Part shown: piece after piece, positions 38,524 to 45,667 of the stretch
Layout of the letters: every line of letters begins with the position of its first letter
Numbering within the stretch: the stretch's first letter is position 1
DNA from: Staphylococcus sp. M0911
GTDB lineage: Bacteria > Bacillota > Bacilli > Staphylococcales > Staphylococcaceae
Assembly (NCBI RefSeq): GCF_003491325.1
Contig: NZ_CP022881.1
Coordinates: 2,294,001 to 2,358,000 of the forward strand
Reading direction: 5' to 3'
DNA length: 64,000 nt
Made by a program: the position numbers and the translations under genes
The notes under the pieces: model-generated
Databases searched by the model: none
What the model was told of the DNA's origin: nothing
The model's input: the letters and a program-made list of their open reading frames with translations, nothing else

Positions 38524-40014
38524 TTATAAATACTTTTTCAAATAATTCGGATGGCTTTCAATGGATGCAGATTTAGCTTCACCCAATTTAACTAGCCATA
38601 AATATAACACAGCAAATGTGTGTGAATTTCGATGACGTGCTACCCAAATACTTAGAATACTTCCAAATACAATGATGCCAATACTTAATATACTGCTTAG
38701 TAATGGGGGATGTGTCACACTAATATGCACTGTGTTTAATAAATAATTAAAGAAATGATGTGTCACGATATACACTAAGGCAACAATAACAATCATGCCG
38801 ATACCAATTACTTTGCCCATTGCAGATTTACTAAAGGCAACGAGTTGATTCCATGACACCATTAATGACCATGCTAAAATAAGTGCACTAATTAATTCAT
38901 ATGCGCTATGATCACTATTGAACCAAAAAGCAAATGCAATCACTACTGCTAACAATCTGCCAAGTACAATCCAACTATATGATTGCTTAGCTGTGAGTGG
39001 TGTAGGAATATTAAATCTACCCACAACAGAACCAGATTGTAAAAATAATGTAGCTTTAAATACACCGTGCAATACTAGATGTATAATAGCTGCTGTATAT
39101 GCACCTAATGCACATTGCACTAACATAAAGCCCATTTGACTCATCGTCGACCCAACAAGTTGCCGTTTGTAGTCAACATGAACAAGGCTTATCCCTGAAC
39201 CTAACAATACAGACACACTCGCGATGAATAACAACACTGTAATCGCGATTGGGTTGTCAAATACTGGAGAGAAGCGTGTTAATATAATACCCCCAGCGTT
39301 TACAATACCTGCATGCATAATTGCTGATACAGGTGTAGGCGCCGCAACAGATTCTATCAACCAACTTTGGAAGGGAAATTGAGCCGCTGGGATAATCACA
39401 GCAAGCACAATAAATAAATCAATAATCAATTTCAGACCAAAAGACAGGTGACTATAATCAACAGCTACTGCGTCGATATACCAATGACCAGTTGAAACAA
39501 ATAACAATAGCACGGCAATCACTAGTGATAACCATCCAACGATAAACAGTTTAGCTGAAATTTTCGCCGCTTCATGCGGCACTTTCCAGAATCGATTGAC
39601 CCTGATTAATAAAGTCAGACACAGCAACGTTGCACCCCAACTTAAAACCATTAGTCTTAGATCCCCACTTAACCAAGCGACAGACGCAAATACAGTAATG
39701 AGTGTAAACAGTGGAAAGTATTGTCGATAGTTTTTATCACCAAGCAAATAACGTACACAAAACTTTTGTATAATAAACCCTAATATTAAAATAAAACTTC
39801 CCATTAACCACGCTAATTTATCTAACGTAAAAGGTCCGATGATTATTGGATTATTTACTGTAAATAATCCAATTAGGCCTACTATGATTGGTAAAACAAT
39901 AATATACATATGTATCTTGATATATTGCGTAGGAATCGAAGCAGATAAAAATATTAATCCGCTAATCATTGCTAGCAACAGTGTAATAAGAAACAAAATT
40001 AAGAGTACACTCAT
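38524..40014 (-). CDS. mpsA: DabB/MpsA, NuoL-like membrane subunit
   Basis: 496-residue membrane protein with about fourteen helices, of the proton-conducting NADH dehydrogenase subunit 5 (NuoL/MrpA-like) family. Conserved signatures are [30 protein letters not shown] and [21 protein letters not shown], with [18 protein letters not shown]. No partner respiratory-complex genes are present. With MpsB it forms the CO2/bicarbonate uptake and membrane-potential system. The start [10 protein letters not shown] follows AAGGAGG at 14 nt, slightly long. The frame stays open 58 codons further upstream through the leader hairpin, without a ribosome site, and was trimmed. Confidence 0.9.
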   Translation of the reverse strand: MSVLLILFLITLLLAMISGLIFLSASIPTQYIKIHMYIIVLPIIVGLIGLFTVNNPIIIGPFTLDKLAWLMGSFILILGFIIQKFCVRYLLGDKNYRQYFPLFTLITVFASVAWLSGDLRLMVLSWGATLLCLTLLIRVNRFWKVPHEAAKISAKLFIVGWLSLVIAVLLLFVSTGHWYIDAVAVDYSHLSFGLKLIIDLFIVLAVIIPAAQFPFQSWLIESVAAPTPVSAIMHAGIVNAGGIILTRFSPVFDNPIAITVLLFIASVSVLLGSGISLVHVDYKRQLVGSTMSQMGFMLVQCALGAYTAAIIHLVLHGVFKATLFLQSGSVVGRFNIPTPLTAKQSYSWIVLGRLLAVVIAFAFWFNSDHSAYELISALILAWSLMVSWNQLVAFSKSAMGKVIGIGMIVIVALVYIVTHHFFNYLLNTVHISVTHPPLLSSILSIGIIVFGSILSIWVARHRNSHTFAVLYLWLVKLGEAKSASIESHPNYLKKYL

Positions 40015-40072
40015 ACTGACTCTAGATACCTCCTTGATAAAGATTCGATCATTTAAATTTATGTATAATAAA

Positions 40073-40131
40073 AAGCCTACAATAGTCACTTCCCCAATTT
40101 TTACAAATGAGAAACTTGCTACTGTAGGCTT
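40073..40131 (-). promoter_or_regulatory. Terminator-like hairpin in the mpsABC leader (possible attenuator)
   Basis: On the minus strand AAGCCTACAGTAG pairs with CTATTGTAGGCTT (13 bp with one G-U) around a ~33-nt loop, then TTTATTAT. It lies 59 nt upstream of mpsA and inside the transcript from the promoter at 40398-40426. No gene precedes it on this strand, so it is not an ordinary operon-end terminator. Confidence 0.5.
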
Positions 40132-40397
40132 CATTTTAACTTGAAATATTATCATTAAGATTTCAACATTCAATACTAAAGCATACATTCTCTATCTAAA
40201 AAGTATGTATCTTAATGTACTATCTATGTTAAAATCCTTCATTTACTTGATTGATTCTATTTCCATTTAAAAAGCTACCTGCTTATCAATATATCCGTTC
40301 AAACGTTAATTACTCCTTGTCTTTCGACATACACTAAAAAATAATTAGCATACATCGCTAGCTAAGGCTTAATTTTACTTTTGAGCATAACAATATA

Positions 40398-40426
40398 AAT
40401 ATAGTTGATTCTATTTATTATGTCAA
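40398..40426 (-). promoter_or_regulatory. Strong sigma-A promoter reading toward mpsABC
   Basis: On the minus strand a consensus TTGACA, a 17-bp spacer and TATATT. The expected start is near 40391, giving a 5' leader of about 375 nt before mpsA. Confidence 0.65.
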
Positions 40427-40500
40427 ACTTCATACAAATCAAGTGACTTCCCTCTAAAAAAGCCATTATATTACAACTTTAAAACAACTTTGTAAAGTGA

Positions 40501-40515
40501 TTGTAAACGATTCCA
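40501..40515. promoter_or_regulatory. Candidate catabolite-responsive element (cre)
   Basis: TTGTAAACGATTCCA matches the CcpA site WTGNAARCGNWWWCA at all but one constrained position. It lies between the divergent psm-alpha and mps promoters. Confidence 0.35.
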
Positions 40516-40517
40516 AC

Positions 40518-40551
40518 ACAGTACACACTTAGGCATGAAAGACTGTACTGT
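40518..40551 (+). other. 8-bp inverted repeat upstream of psm-alpha
   Basis: ACAGTACA and TGTACTGT are perfect arms around an 18-nt loop, followed by TTT. It could be an operator or a weak terminator. No gene ends upstream on the plus strand. Confidence 0.35.
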
Positions 40552-40565
40552 TTTCATATAAACGA

Positions 40566-40633
40566 ACCACTTATGACCTCTAACATACGAGTTAGGAAAT
40601 TTCACCACATCTACTGAATATCCTCGTTACAAT
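40566..40633 (+). promoter_or_regulatory. psm-alpha promoter with candidate AgrA direct repeat
   Basis: A -10 TACAAT lies at 40628-40633 with no good -35 at the normal distance. Upstream, ACCACTTATG (40566-40575) and ACGAGTTAGG (40587-40596) match at seven of ten bases and are offset by exactly 21 bp, the geometry of AgrA sites. AgrA directly activates psm genes in S. aureus; binding here is inferred. Confidence 0.45.
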
Positions 40634-40667
40634 GTAATTAACAAATCAATCGAGGGAGGTAATTATC

Positions 40668-40736
40668 ATGGGAATCATTTCAGGTATTATTTCTTTAGTT
40701 AAAACAATCATCGACCTTGTTAAAGGTAACAAATAA
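40668..40736 (+). CDS. Phenol-soluble modulin alpha-type peptide 1
   Basis: 22-residue peptide with no signal sequence, starting fMet-GIISGIISLVK and ending DLVKGNK. It forms an amphipathic helix: Ile/Leu/Val on one face, Lys12, Asp16, Lys19 and the C-terminal GNK on the other. Length, MGII start and location beside the mps genes match the S. aureus psm-alpha operon. GGGAGG is 8 nt before the ATG. PSM-alpha peptides are formylated, exported by the Pmt ABC transporter, lyse leukocytes and disperse biofilms. Activity is inferred. Confidence 0.85.
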   Translation: MGIISGIISLVKTIIDLVKGNK

Positions 40737-40801
40737 TTCACCTTATTACTTGCTACACAAACCTAGATTTCACTAAAAATTTGAATTGGAGGGATATTAT
40801 C

Positions 40802-40870
40802 ATGGGAATCATTTCAGGTATCATTTCTTTAGTTAAAACAATCATCGACCTTGTTAAAGGCAACAAATAA
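40802..40870 (+). CDS. Phenol-soluble modulin alpha-type peptide 2 (identical copy)
   Basis: It encodes exactly the same 22 residues as the preceding psm gene. The 69-bp coding sequences differ at only two silent positions (ATT/ATC and GGT/GGC). GGAGG lies 9 nt before the ATG. It is 65 nt after the first copy on the same strand, within one transcript that ends at the 41013 terminator. The duplication looks recent, or is kept uniform by conversion; it would raise peptide dosage. Confidence 0.85.
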   Translation: MGIISGIISLVKTIIDLVKGNK

Positions 40871-40937
40871 TAAGATGACTTCAAAACTTGTACAAACCCA
40901 AAATAAACTACAATTGATAGAAATGGGGGACTAAATC

Positions 40938-40997
40938 ATGGAAATCGTAACAAGCATCATTTCAATCATCAAAACAATCCTTGGTTTCTTCAAATAA
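40938..40997 (+). CDS. Phenol-soluble modulin alpha-type peptide 3 (19 residues)
   Basis: 19-residue peptide beginning MEIVTSIISIIK and ending GFFK. It keeps the amphipathic pattern and the TIIxxIKT core of its neighbours but lacks the acidic residue in the second half and ends in two Phe, so it is more strongly hydrophobic and cationic. GGGGGA lies 6-7 nt upstream. It is the last gene of the three-gene unit; a strong terminator follows 15 nt later. It is not a copy of any S. aureus PSM-alpha that I can recall. Confidence 0.8.
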   Translation: MEIVTSIISIIKTILGFFK

Positions 40998-41012
40998 TAA
41001 ATCATGATACAT

Positions 41013-41048
41013 AAAAGAGGTGGGACTTATTCCCACCTCTTTTATTTT
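41013..41048 (+). terminator. psm-alpha terminator
   Basis: AAAAGAGGTGGGA-CTTAT-TCCCACCTCTTTT has 13-bp arms and is followed by ATTTTT. Confidence 0.93.
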
Positions 41049-41072
41049 TGGCCGAGAGCATCTATTGCATAG

Positions 41073-41690
41073 TTAAAATATAAAATGAAATAGTGTAGTT
41101 AGCGTATCATTTTCAACTATAATAAAGATTCCGAGAGCTATATAAACAACTGCCATAATCCAACGATTAAATTTTTCAACGATTTCTCCAATATCCTTAA
41201 TATCGGCTAACCGTTGTGCTGTATAAATAAGTACAAAAATAAGAATCACGAATACAATGAGCGTCACAATAAGCTGACTGAAATTTAAAGACACAAAGTA
41301 AGGTACAAACAAACCAATATTATCTGCACCACAACTTGCTATCGTTACCAGAGCAACAATCCCCACTAATTTTGACAAACCCTTATCATTTAAAGCATCT
41401 TTTGCTCTTTTTTCTCCTTCACAATCATCAAAAATAGCAACTTTAATGCCCAAATAAATGGGTATTAAACCTAATAATCCAAGCATCCATTTTTCAGGAA
41501 CATAGTGTAATACAAAAGCAAAAAATAAACTAATAATAATTAACGTCATCGATCCTAAAAATTGGCCTATATAAATATCTCGATATTCCTTTTTAGTATG
41601 TGCTCTAGCGAAATAAATTAATAAAATGACTAACAAATCTATGGCAGTTGCCGTGTATAAAACTATCGCTGTAAATATAATTGAAAGCAT
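41073..41690 (-). CDS. cadD: CadD-type cadmium resistance transporter
   Basis: 205-residue membrane protein with about five to six helices. Family features are DLLVILLIYFARAHTKKEYRDIYIGQFLG near the N-terminus, the DDCEGEKRAKDAL cytoplasmic loop with a metal-ligand Cys, and TIASCGADNIGLFVPYF, where Cys, Asp and Asn line the pore. The start follows GGAGTG at 9 nt; an upstream ATG eight codons earlier has no ribosome site. CadD exports Cd2+ and is often plasmid-borne with cadX; no regulator is adjacent here. It is the first gene downstream of the candidate structured RNA. Confidence 0.9.
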   Translation of the reverse strand: MLSIIFTAIVLYTATAIDLLVILLIYFARAHTKKEYRDIYIGQFLGSMTLIIISLFFAFVLHYVPEKWMLGLLGLIPIYLGIKVAIFDDCEGEKRAKDALNDKGLSKLVGIVALVTIASCGADNIGLFVPYFVSLNFSQLIVTLIVFVILIFVLIYTAQRLADIKDIGEIVEKFNRWIMAVVYIALGIFIIVENDTLTTLFHFIF

Positions 41691-41767
41691 CCATATCACA
41701 CTCCATCTATACATAGCTATTGTACATCATCTCTGTTTATTTTTTTAAAATCTATGATAGATGACAT

Positions 41768-41950
41768 AAAAAAAGAGATTAGAACAAAAAGAAACGCCCC
41801 ACTTTATAAGAAAAATGTGACATCTCGATATCAGGATTTCCCCCGATTAGCTCACAATACGTCAAATTTTTAGAAGCATCTAGTTTAAATGTAACGTTTA
41901 ACACATCGTTAAGGTCTAATGAAACCTTGAGGAGCTTTATTCTAACCTCT
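41768..41950 (-). ncRNA. Candidate structured non-coding RNA or cadD leader element
   Basis: Read on the minus strand, 5' AGAGGTTAGAA (41950-41940) pairs with TTCTAATCTCT (41784-41774) over 11 bp and is followed by T7. Inside are several local stems: AAGGT/ACCTT, GATGTG/TACATT, ATCGGG/TCCTGAT and an ATGTC-CATTT hairpin before GTGGGGCGT. No open reading frame fits. A whole element closed by its terminator stem fits an independent sRNA; it ends 77 nt before cadD, so a cis-acting leader is also possible. I recognise no Rfam family. Confidence 0.55.
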
Positions 41951-42283
41951 CATTGGATAAAATGATTTTTCTTTATAATAAAAATTATCATATCTATATA
42001 AGAAAAGATATAGATATTTCGTGAAATTATTTGGTAACACCATATTTTTGATATATAAACATGTAGATGGGCACTATAGTTGAAAGGATTAATATTTGAA
42101 CCTTTATCCTAAAATTAACAAATAATCATTTTATTAATATCATTAAATAATTATAAAAAGATTTGCGTTTTCTATTGTAATACAACTTATTTCGCATATA
42201 ATTGGGGATAACAAAGTTTAAAAATGGATAAACACATATTTTAAATGATTTCATACTAACCAATCACAAAGGGGATTTATATT
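41951..42283. other. AT-rich region upstream of the V8-like protease
   Basis: No gene can be supported. No clear promoter was found for either the candidate RNA (minus) or the protease (plus); only the GGGG ribosome site at the right end is convincing. Confidence 0.4.
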
Positions 42284-43141
42284 TTGCCATATTTCAAACC
42301 AATTAAAACAATGATTTGTAGTACATTAATCGCTTCACTTGCAATGTCTACAACAGCCACACTGTCAAACCAGGCACATGCAGATACAGATTATTACTAT
42401 CGTGATGGATTAAATTATCCTTCAGATCAACAAGCATATCAAAAAGCTAAAAAAATTAGTAAAAGTTCGATTAGCATTCAACATTATACGAAAGCGAATC
42501 AAAATAATTTAAAAGCCATTGGTCGTGTATCTAACATGAACGGTCATAAAGGGAAAGGTAAGGATTCGATGGGAACAGGCACTGTAATTGGTGATCATAC
42601 TTTAATTACCAATGCACATGTCATCGATGATAAAAATGGAAAAGCTGCTTCCGCTAAATATATTACTTTCGCAATGAATCGTGACGGCAAGCATATCCCA
42701 TACAAATTCCATGCATCTAATGTTAAAAAACTACCGCATTATGATATTGCTATTGTACATACTAAAGAAAAAATGTCTAAATATGCTAAGCCTATTCGTA
42801 TCGCATCAGATAAAGAAATCAATAGTCTAAAATTTAATACACCACTTTATTCACTAGGCTACCCTTGGCAAAATGGTGATAATACGAAAGCCTATTACAG
42901 TCAATTAAGATTCACACAATTTTCAGCCAATGGTACTGAAATAATGACTAAAGATATCTTTAGAGCAGGTGCCTCAGGTTCTCCAATGTTAGATAGTAAA
43001 TATTCAAAAATTTATGGTCTACGTACTTATGGTTATAATTTATGGAACAATTCTACTGACAAATATGCCAAACAAGAGATGGCTGGCGGTGAATCTTTTA
43101 AAGGTAAAGCAGGTCAATTTGTAAAAGATAATATTAAATAA
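42284..43141 (+). CDS. Secreted V8-like (glutamyl endopeptidase family) serine protease
   Basis: 285-residue trypsin-fold serine peptidase of the S1B class. It has a signal peptide with a hydrophobic core at ~10-27 and ANQAHA cleavage near residue 34. The mature part begins DTDYYYRDG. The catalytic triad is visible: His in LITNAHVIDD, Asp in HYDIAIVHTK and Ser in RAGASGSPML. Its start is TTG, 6-8 nt after AAAGGGG; no in-frame ATG precedes the signal sequence. Relatives include V8 protease, Esp and Spl. The Glu-specificity residues cannot be confirmed, so the cleavage preference is open. It lies alone, with its own terminator. Confidence 0.88.
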   Translation: MPYFKPIKTMICSTLIASLAMSTTATLSNQAHADTDYYYRDGLNYPSDQQAYQKAKKISKSSISIQHYTKANQNNLKAIGRVSNMNGHKGKGKDSMGTGTVIGDHTLITNAHVIDDKNGKAASAKYITFAMNRDGKHIPYKFHASNVKKLPHYDIAIVHTKEKMSKYAKPIRIASDKEINSLKFNTPLYSLGYPWQNGDNTKAYYSQLRFTQFSANGTEIMTKDIFRAGASGSPMLDSKYSKIYGLRTYGYNLWNNSTDKYAKQEMAGGESFKGKAGQFVKDNIK

Positions 43142-43146
43142 TATCA

Positions 43147-43207
43147 AAAGGTACGCAAATCACTACAATTATCATTTAAAGTAGTATCATTGCGTACCTT
43201 TATTTTT
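43147..43207 (+). terminator. Terminator of the V8-like protease gene
   Basis: AAAGGTACGCAA and TTGCGTACCTTT form 12-bp arms with an inner CACTAC/GTAGTA-type stem, followed by an AT/T-rich tail. Confidence 0.82.
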
Positions 43208-43250
43208 ATATGTTTTTTTCACGTGAAACTTTTTGATTCATCCATTGTAA

Positions 43251-44450
43251 TTATTGTTGTGTGATAGTCCAATGATATGGGTCTGAAAATTGTGACCAAT
43301 CCGCATCGATTTCACGACTATCTAATAAACACTGATCTAGTGATTTAACAATCTCTTCTTTCTCTAAATCTGTCCCAATAATCACAAATTGTGTATGTCT
43401 ATCTCCATATTCTATATCCCATTCTTCAGCAACATCAGGACGTTCTTCCAGAATACTCTCCTGTTGAGCCTTTGACATACTTGCTACCCAATACGTCACT
43501 GGATGAATCGAACATGATGATCCTGCTTGTGATAACAGGCAAGCGACATGATTATATTGCGCTAACCAAACAATACCTTTGGCCCTTACAATATTATCTG
43601 GCATTTGTTCTAACCATGCATTAAATCTTTCGGCATGAAATGGAAGTCGACGGCGATATACAAATGAAGAAATCCCATACTCTTCTGTTTCTGGTGTATG
43701 TTCAGCATGTCCACCTTCTGTTAATTCTTTAATCCACCCTGCAGACTCACTCGCCTTTTCAAAATCAAAACGCTGTGTATTCAATACTTCTTTTAAATCG
43801 ACTTCTGAATTAACTGTTTTAATGATCTTAGCATCCGGTTGTAATGTAGTTAAGATTTGTTCTAAACGTCCCAATTCTTTTTCGGAAACTAAATCTGTTT
43901 TATTAATAATCATTACATCACAAAATTCTACTTGGTCAATCAGTAAATCAGCAATCGTTCTTTCATCTTCATCACTTACACTTTGATCACGATCCATTAA
44001 TAAATCTTCTGAATTGATATCATTGATAAATCGATTTGCGTCGACAACTGTAACCATCGTATCTAACCTACAAATCGCTGTTAAATCAATACCTAATTCT
44101 TCATCTATATATGAAAATGTCTGAGCCACTGGTACAGGTTCAGAAATACCTGTAGATTCTATAACAATTTGATCGATGCCACCTTTTTTAACAATACGTT
44201 CAACTTCTTTGAGTAAATCATCTCTTAATGTACAACAGATGCAACCATTAGATAACTCTACTAATTTTTCATCCGTACGTGACAAGCCCCCGCCTTCTGC
44301 CACTAAGTCTTTATCAATATTAACTTCACTCATATCATTTACAATAACTGCGATACGTCGTCCTTCTCTGTTTTGTAAAATATGATTTAATAATGTCGTC
44401 TTACCAGAACCTAAATATCCACTTAATACAGTTACTGGAATTTTAGCCAT
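43251..44450 (-). CDS. CobW/COG0523 G3E-family GTPase, probable zinc metallochaperone
   Basis: 399-residue G3E P-loop GTPase. Walker A is [13 protein letters not shown], the metal-binding CXCC is [19 protein letters not shown] is switch II, and NKTDLVS is the base-recognition NKxD. The C-terminal CobW_C domain follows ([15 protein letters not shown]...GIVWLA). The family hands metal to client proteins using GTP. A near-consensus Zur box at 44477-44491 indicates zinc-starvation control, which fits a Zn chaperone rather than a cobalamin role; no cobalamin genes are nearby. The ATG follows a GAGGG site. Confidence 0.9.
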   Translation of the reverse strand: MAKIPVTVLSGYLGSGKTTLLNHILQNREGRRIAVIVNDMSEVNIDKDLVAEGGGLSRTDEKLVELSNGCICCTLRDDLLKEVERIVKKGGIDQIVIESTGISEPVPVAQTFSYIDEELGIDLTAICRLDTMVTVVDANRFINDINSEDLLMDRDQSVSDEDERTIADLLIDQVEFCDVMIINKTDLVSEKELGRLEQILTTLQPDAKIIKTVNSEVDLKEVLNTQRFDFEKASESAGWIKELTEGGHAEHTPETEEYGISSFVYRRRLPFHAERFNAWLEQMPDNIVRAKGIVWLAQYNHVACLLSQAGSSCSIHPVTYWVASMSKAQQESILEERPDVAEEWDIEYGDRHTQFVIIGTDLEKEEIVKSLDQCLLDSREIDADWSQFSDPYHWTITQQ

Positions 44451-44476
44451 AATATACGCCCTCTCTTATTTGCAAA

Positions 44477-44491
44477 TAGTAATTATTACGT
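44477..44491. promoter_or_regulatory. Candidate Zur box upstream of the CobW-family gene
   Basis: On the minus strand ACGTAATAATTACTA matches the Zur consensus TCGTAATNATTACGA at all but two outer positions, with the GTAAT-N-ATTAC core perfect. It lies 27-41 bp before the start codon. Confidence 0.6.
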
Positions 44492-44572
44492 TTTACATTT
44501 TATCGGATTAATTACGATTTATCAATAATGATTTTTATCTTAATAGGACTATTCATCATATTATTTTTACAA

Positions 44573-44639
44573 ATATAAAAGGCATAGTCTTAAGCATCTA
44601 GGATGTTTAACTCCCCTAAATACTTTTAACTATACCTTT
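44573..44639 (-). terminator. Possible terminator downstream of the patatin gene's neighbour region
   Basis: On the minus strand AAAGGTATAGT pairs with ACTATGCCTTT (one G-U) around a 40-nt loop that can fold further, followed by TTATATTT. It is 34 nt beyond the patatin stop, so it probably ends that transcript. Confidence 0.55.
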
Positions 44640-44672
44640 CAATACAAAGAATAATATATTATATCAATTCAT

Positions 44673-45536
44673 CTATGTGTTTAAAAAAGATTTTAATTGT
44701 TCATAATCTGCAGCACCTTGTTTAATGGCTGCTTGTGCTATTTCTTCTCTCATATCAGCATTCACAGTATTATATTGATAAACTTGTAAAATTGACACCA
44801 CTTCGTCACTAGGTTTTACAACATAAATATCTTTCCCATCAGCTTTCATTTGTTCTACGAGTTGGTCAAGCGCATATGGTGTTTCAATTGGTAAGTTAGT
44901 AGTTATCACAATCACTTTATCTACATCATCAACGACATCCGGATTTTCCATTGAATAAGACCCACCATCATAATAGTGGTATCCACTAATTGGAATCGGT
45001 TGCCATATGCCTTGTAACGCAGAACTCGCTGCTAGTGCATCTATTAATGCTACACCAGATTGTGCATTAAATACTTTACGTTCAGATGTCTCTAATTCTG
45101 TTGCGACAATATTTAGTTTGTCATTCCATTCTAACGGCACACTACCTAAACGATGTCTAATCATATCACGACGTGCGTCTAGTGATACATTGGGTTGAGT
45201 ATTTTTAGAGATTTCTCCCATACCATCAACCCAAGCCTTAGTTGATTTACTTTCTTTCGCTAATTGATCAAACGCTTGGAATAATTCTCCCATTTCTTTA
45301 TCAGAAATAGGTGTTGTTTCATTAACCTTTTCAATAATTTGTTCCTGCCAAATTGTATCCCAATCAATCATCGACGATATCGTTGTACTTACTTGAGACC
45401 CTGCAGATGTACCAATGATATAATCCACAGTTCTTAAATCGAGTCCTTTGTCAAATAAACCTTTTAAATATCCAATGTGAAATGCGATACCATAATGACC
45501 GCCACCACTTAATACTAATGCTACTTTTGAATTCAT
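44673..45536 (-). CDS. Patatin-like phospholipase
   Basis: 287-residue patatin-domain hydrolase. LSGGGHYGIAFHIGYLKG is the oxyanion-hole glycine motif, IIGTSAGSQVS (GxSxG) holds the nucleophilic Ser near residue 43, and YYDGGSYSMENPD holds the dyad Asp in DGG. No signal peptide or membrane helix is present. The family includes RssA/YchK-type esterases and secreted phospholipases; the compact cytoplasmic form resembles RssA-like proteins. The substrate is unknown. It is monocistronic. Confidence 0.88.
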   Translation of the reverse strand: MNSKVALVLSGGGHYGIAFHIGYLKGLFDKGLDLRTVDYIIGTSAGSQVSTTISSMIDWDTIWQEQIIEKVNETTPISDKEMGELFQAFDQLAKESKSTKAWVDGMGEISKNTQPNVSLDARRDMIRHRLGSVPLEWNDKLNIVATELETSERKVFNAQSGVALIDALAASSALQGIWQPIPISGYHYYDGGSYSMENPDVVDDVDKVIVITTNLPIETPYALDQLVEQMKADGKDIYVVKPSDEVVSILQVYQYNTVNADMREEIAQAAIKQGAADYEQLKSFLNT

Positions 45537-45620
45537 ATGAATTAACCTCTTTATCTTTTATATTCGCTTACAATTGTAACTGGTAATTAGATGTAGGTAA
45601 ATTTTTAAGTATTGTAGTAT

Positions 45621-45654
45621 AAAAAAAGTCCTCAAACCTATAAGGTTGAGGACT
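45621..45654 (-). terminator. Terminator of the xpt-pbuX-guaB-guaA operon
   Basis: On the minus strand AGTCCTCAACCT pairs with AGGTTTGAGGACT, followed by T7. Confidence 0.92.
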
Positions 45655-45667
45655 ATATCATAATATC

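Noticed and set aside
40015..40188. N-terminal extension of MpsA by 58 residues
   Set aside because: No ribosome site at the upstream ATG; the shorter start has AAGGAGG and gives the usual family length and first helix.
44573..44639. A leader riboswitch for the CobW-family gene
   Set aside because: The hairpin lies upstream of the CobW gene on the opposite side from its coding direction relative to patatin; on the minus strand it follows the patatin stop and acts as its terminator.
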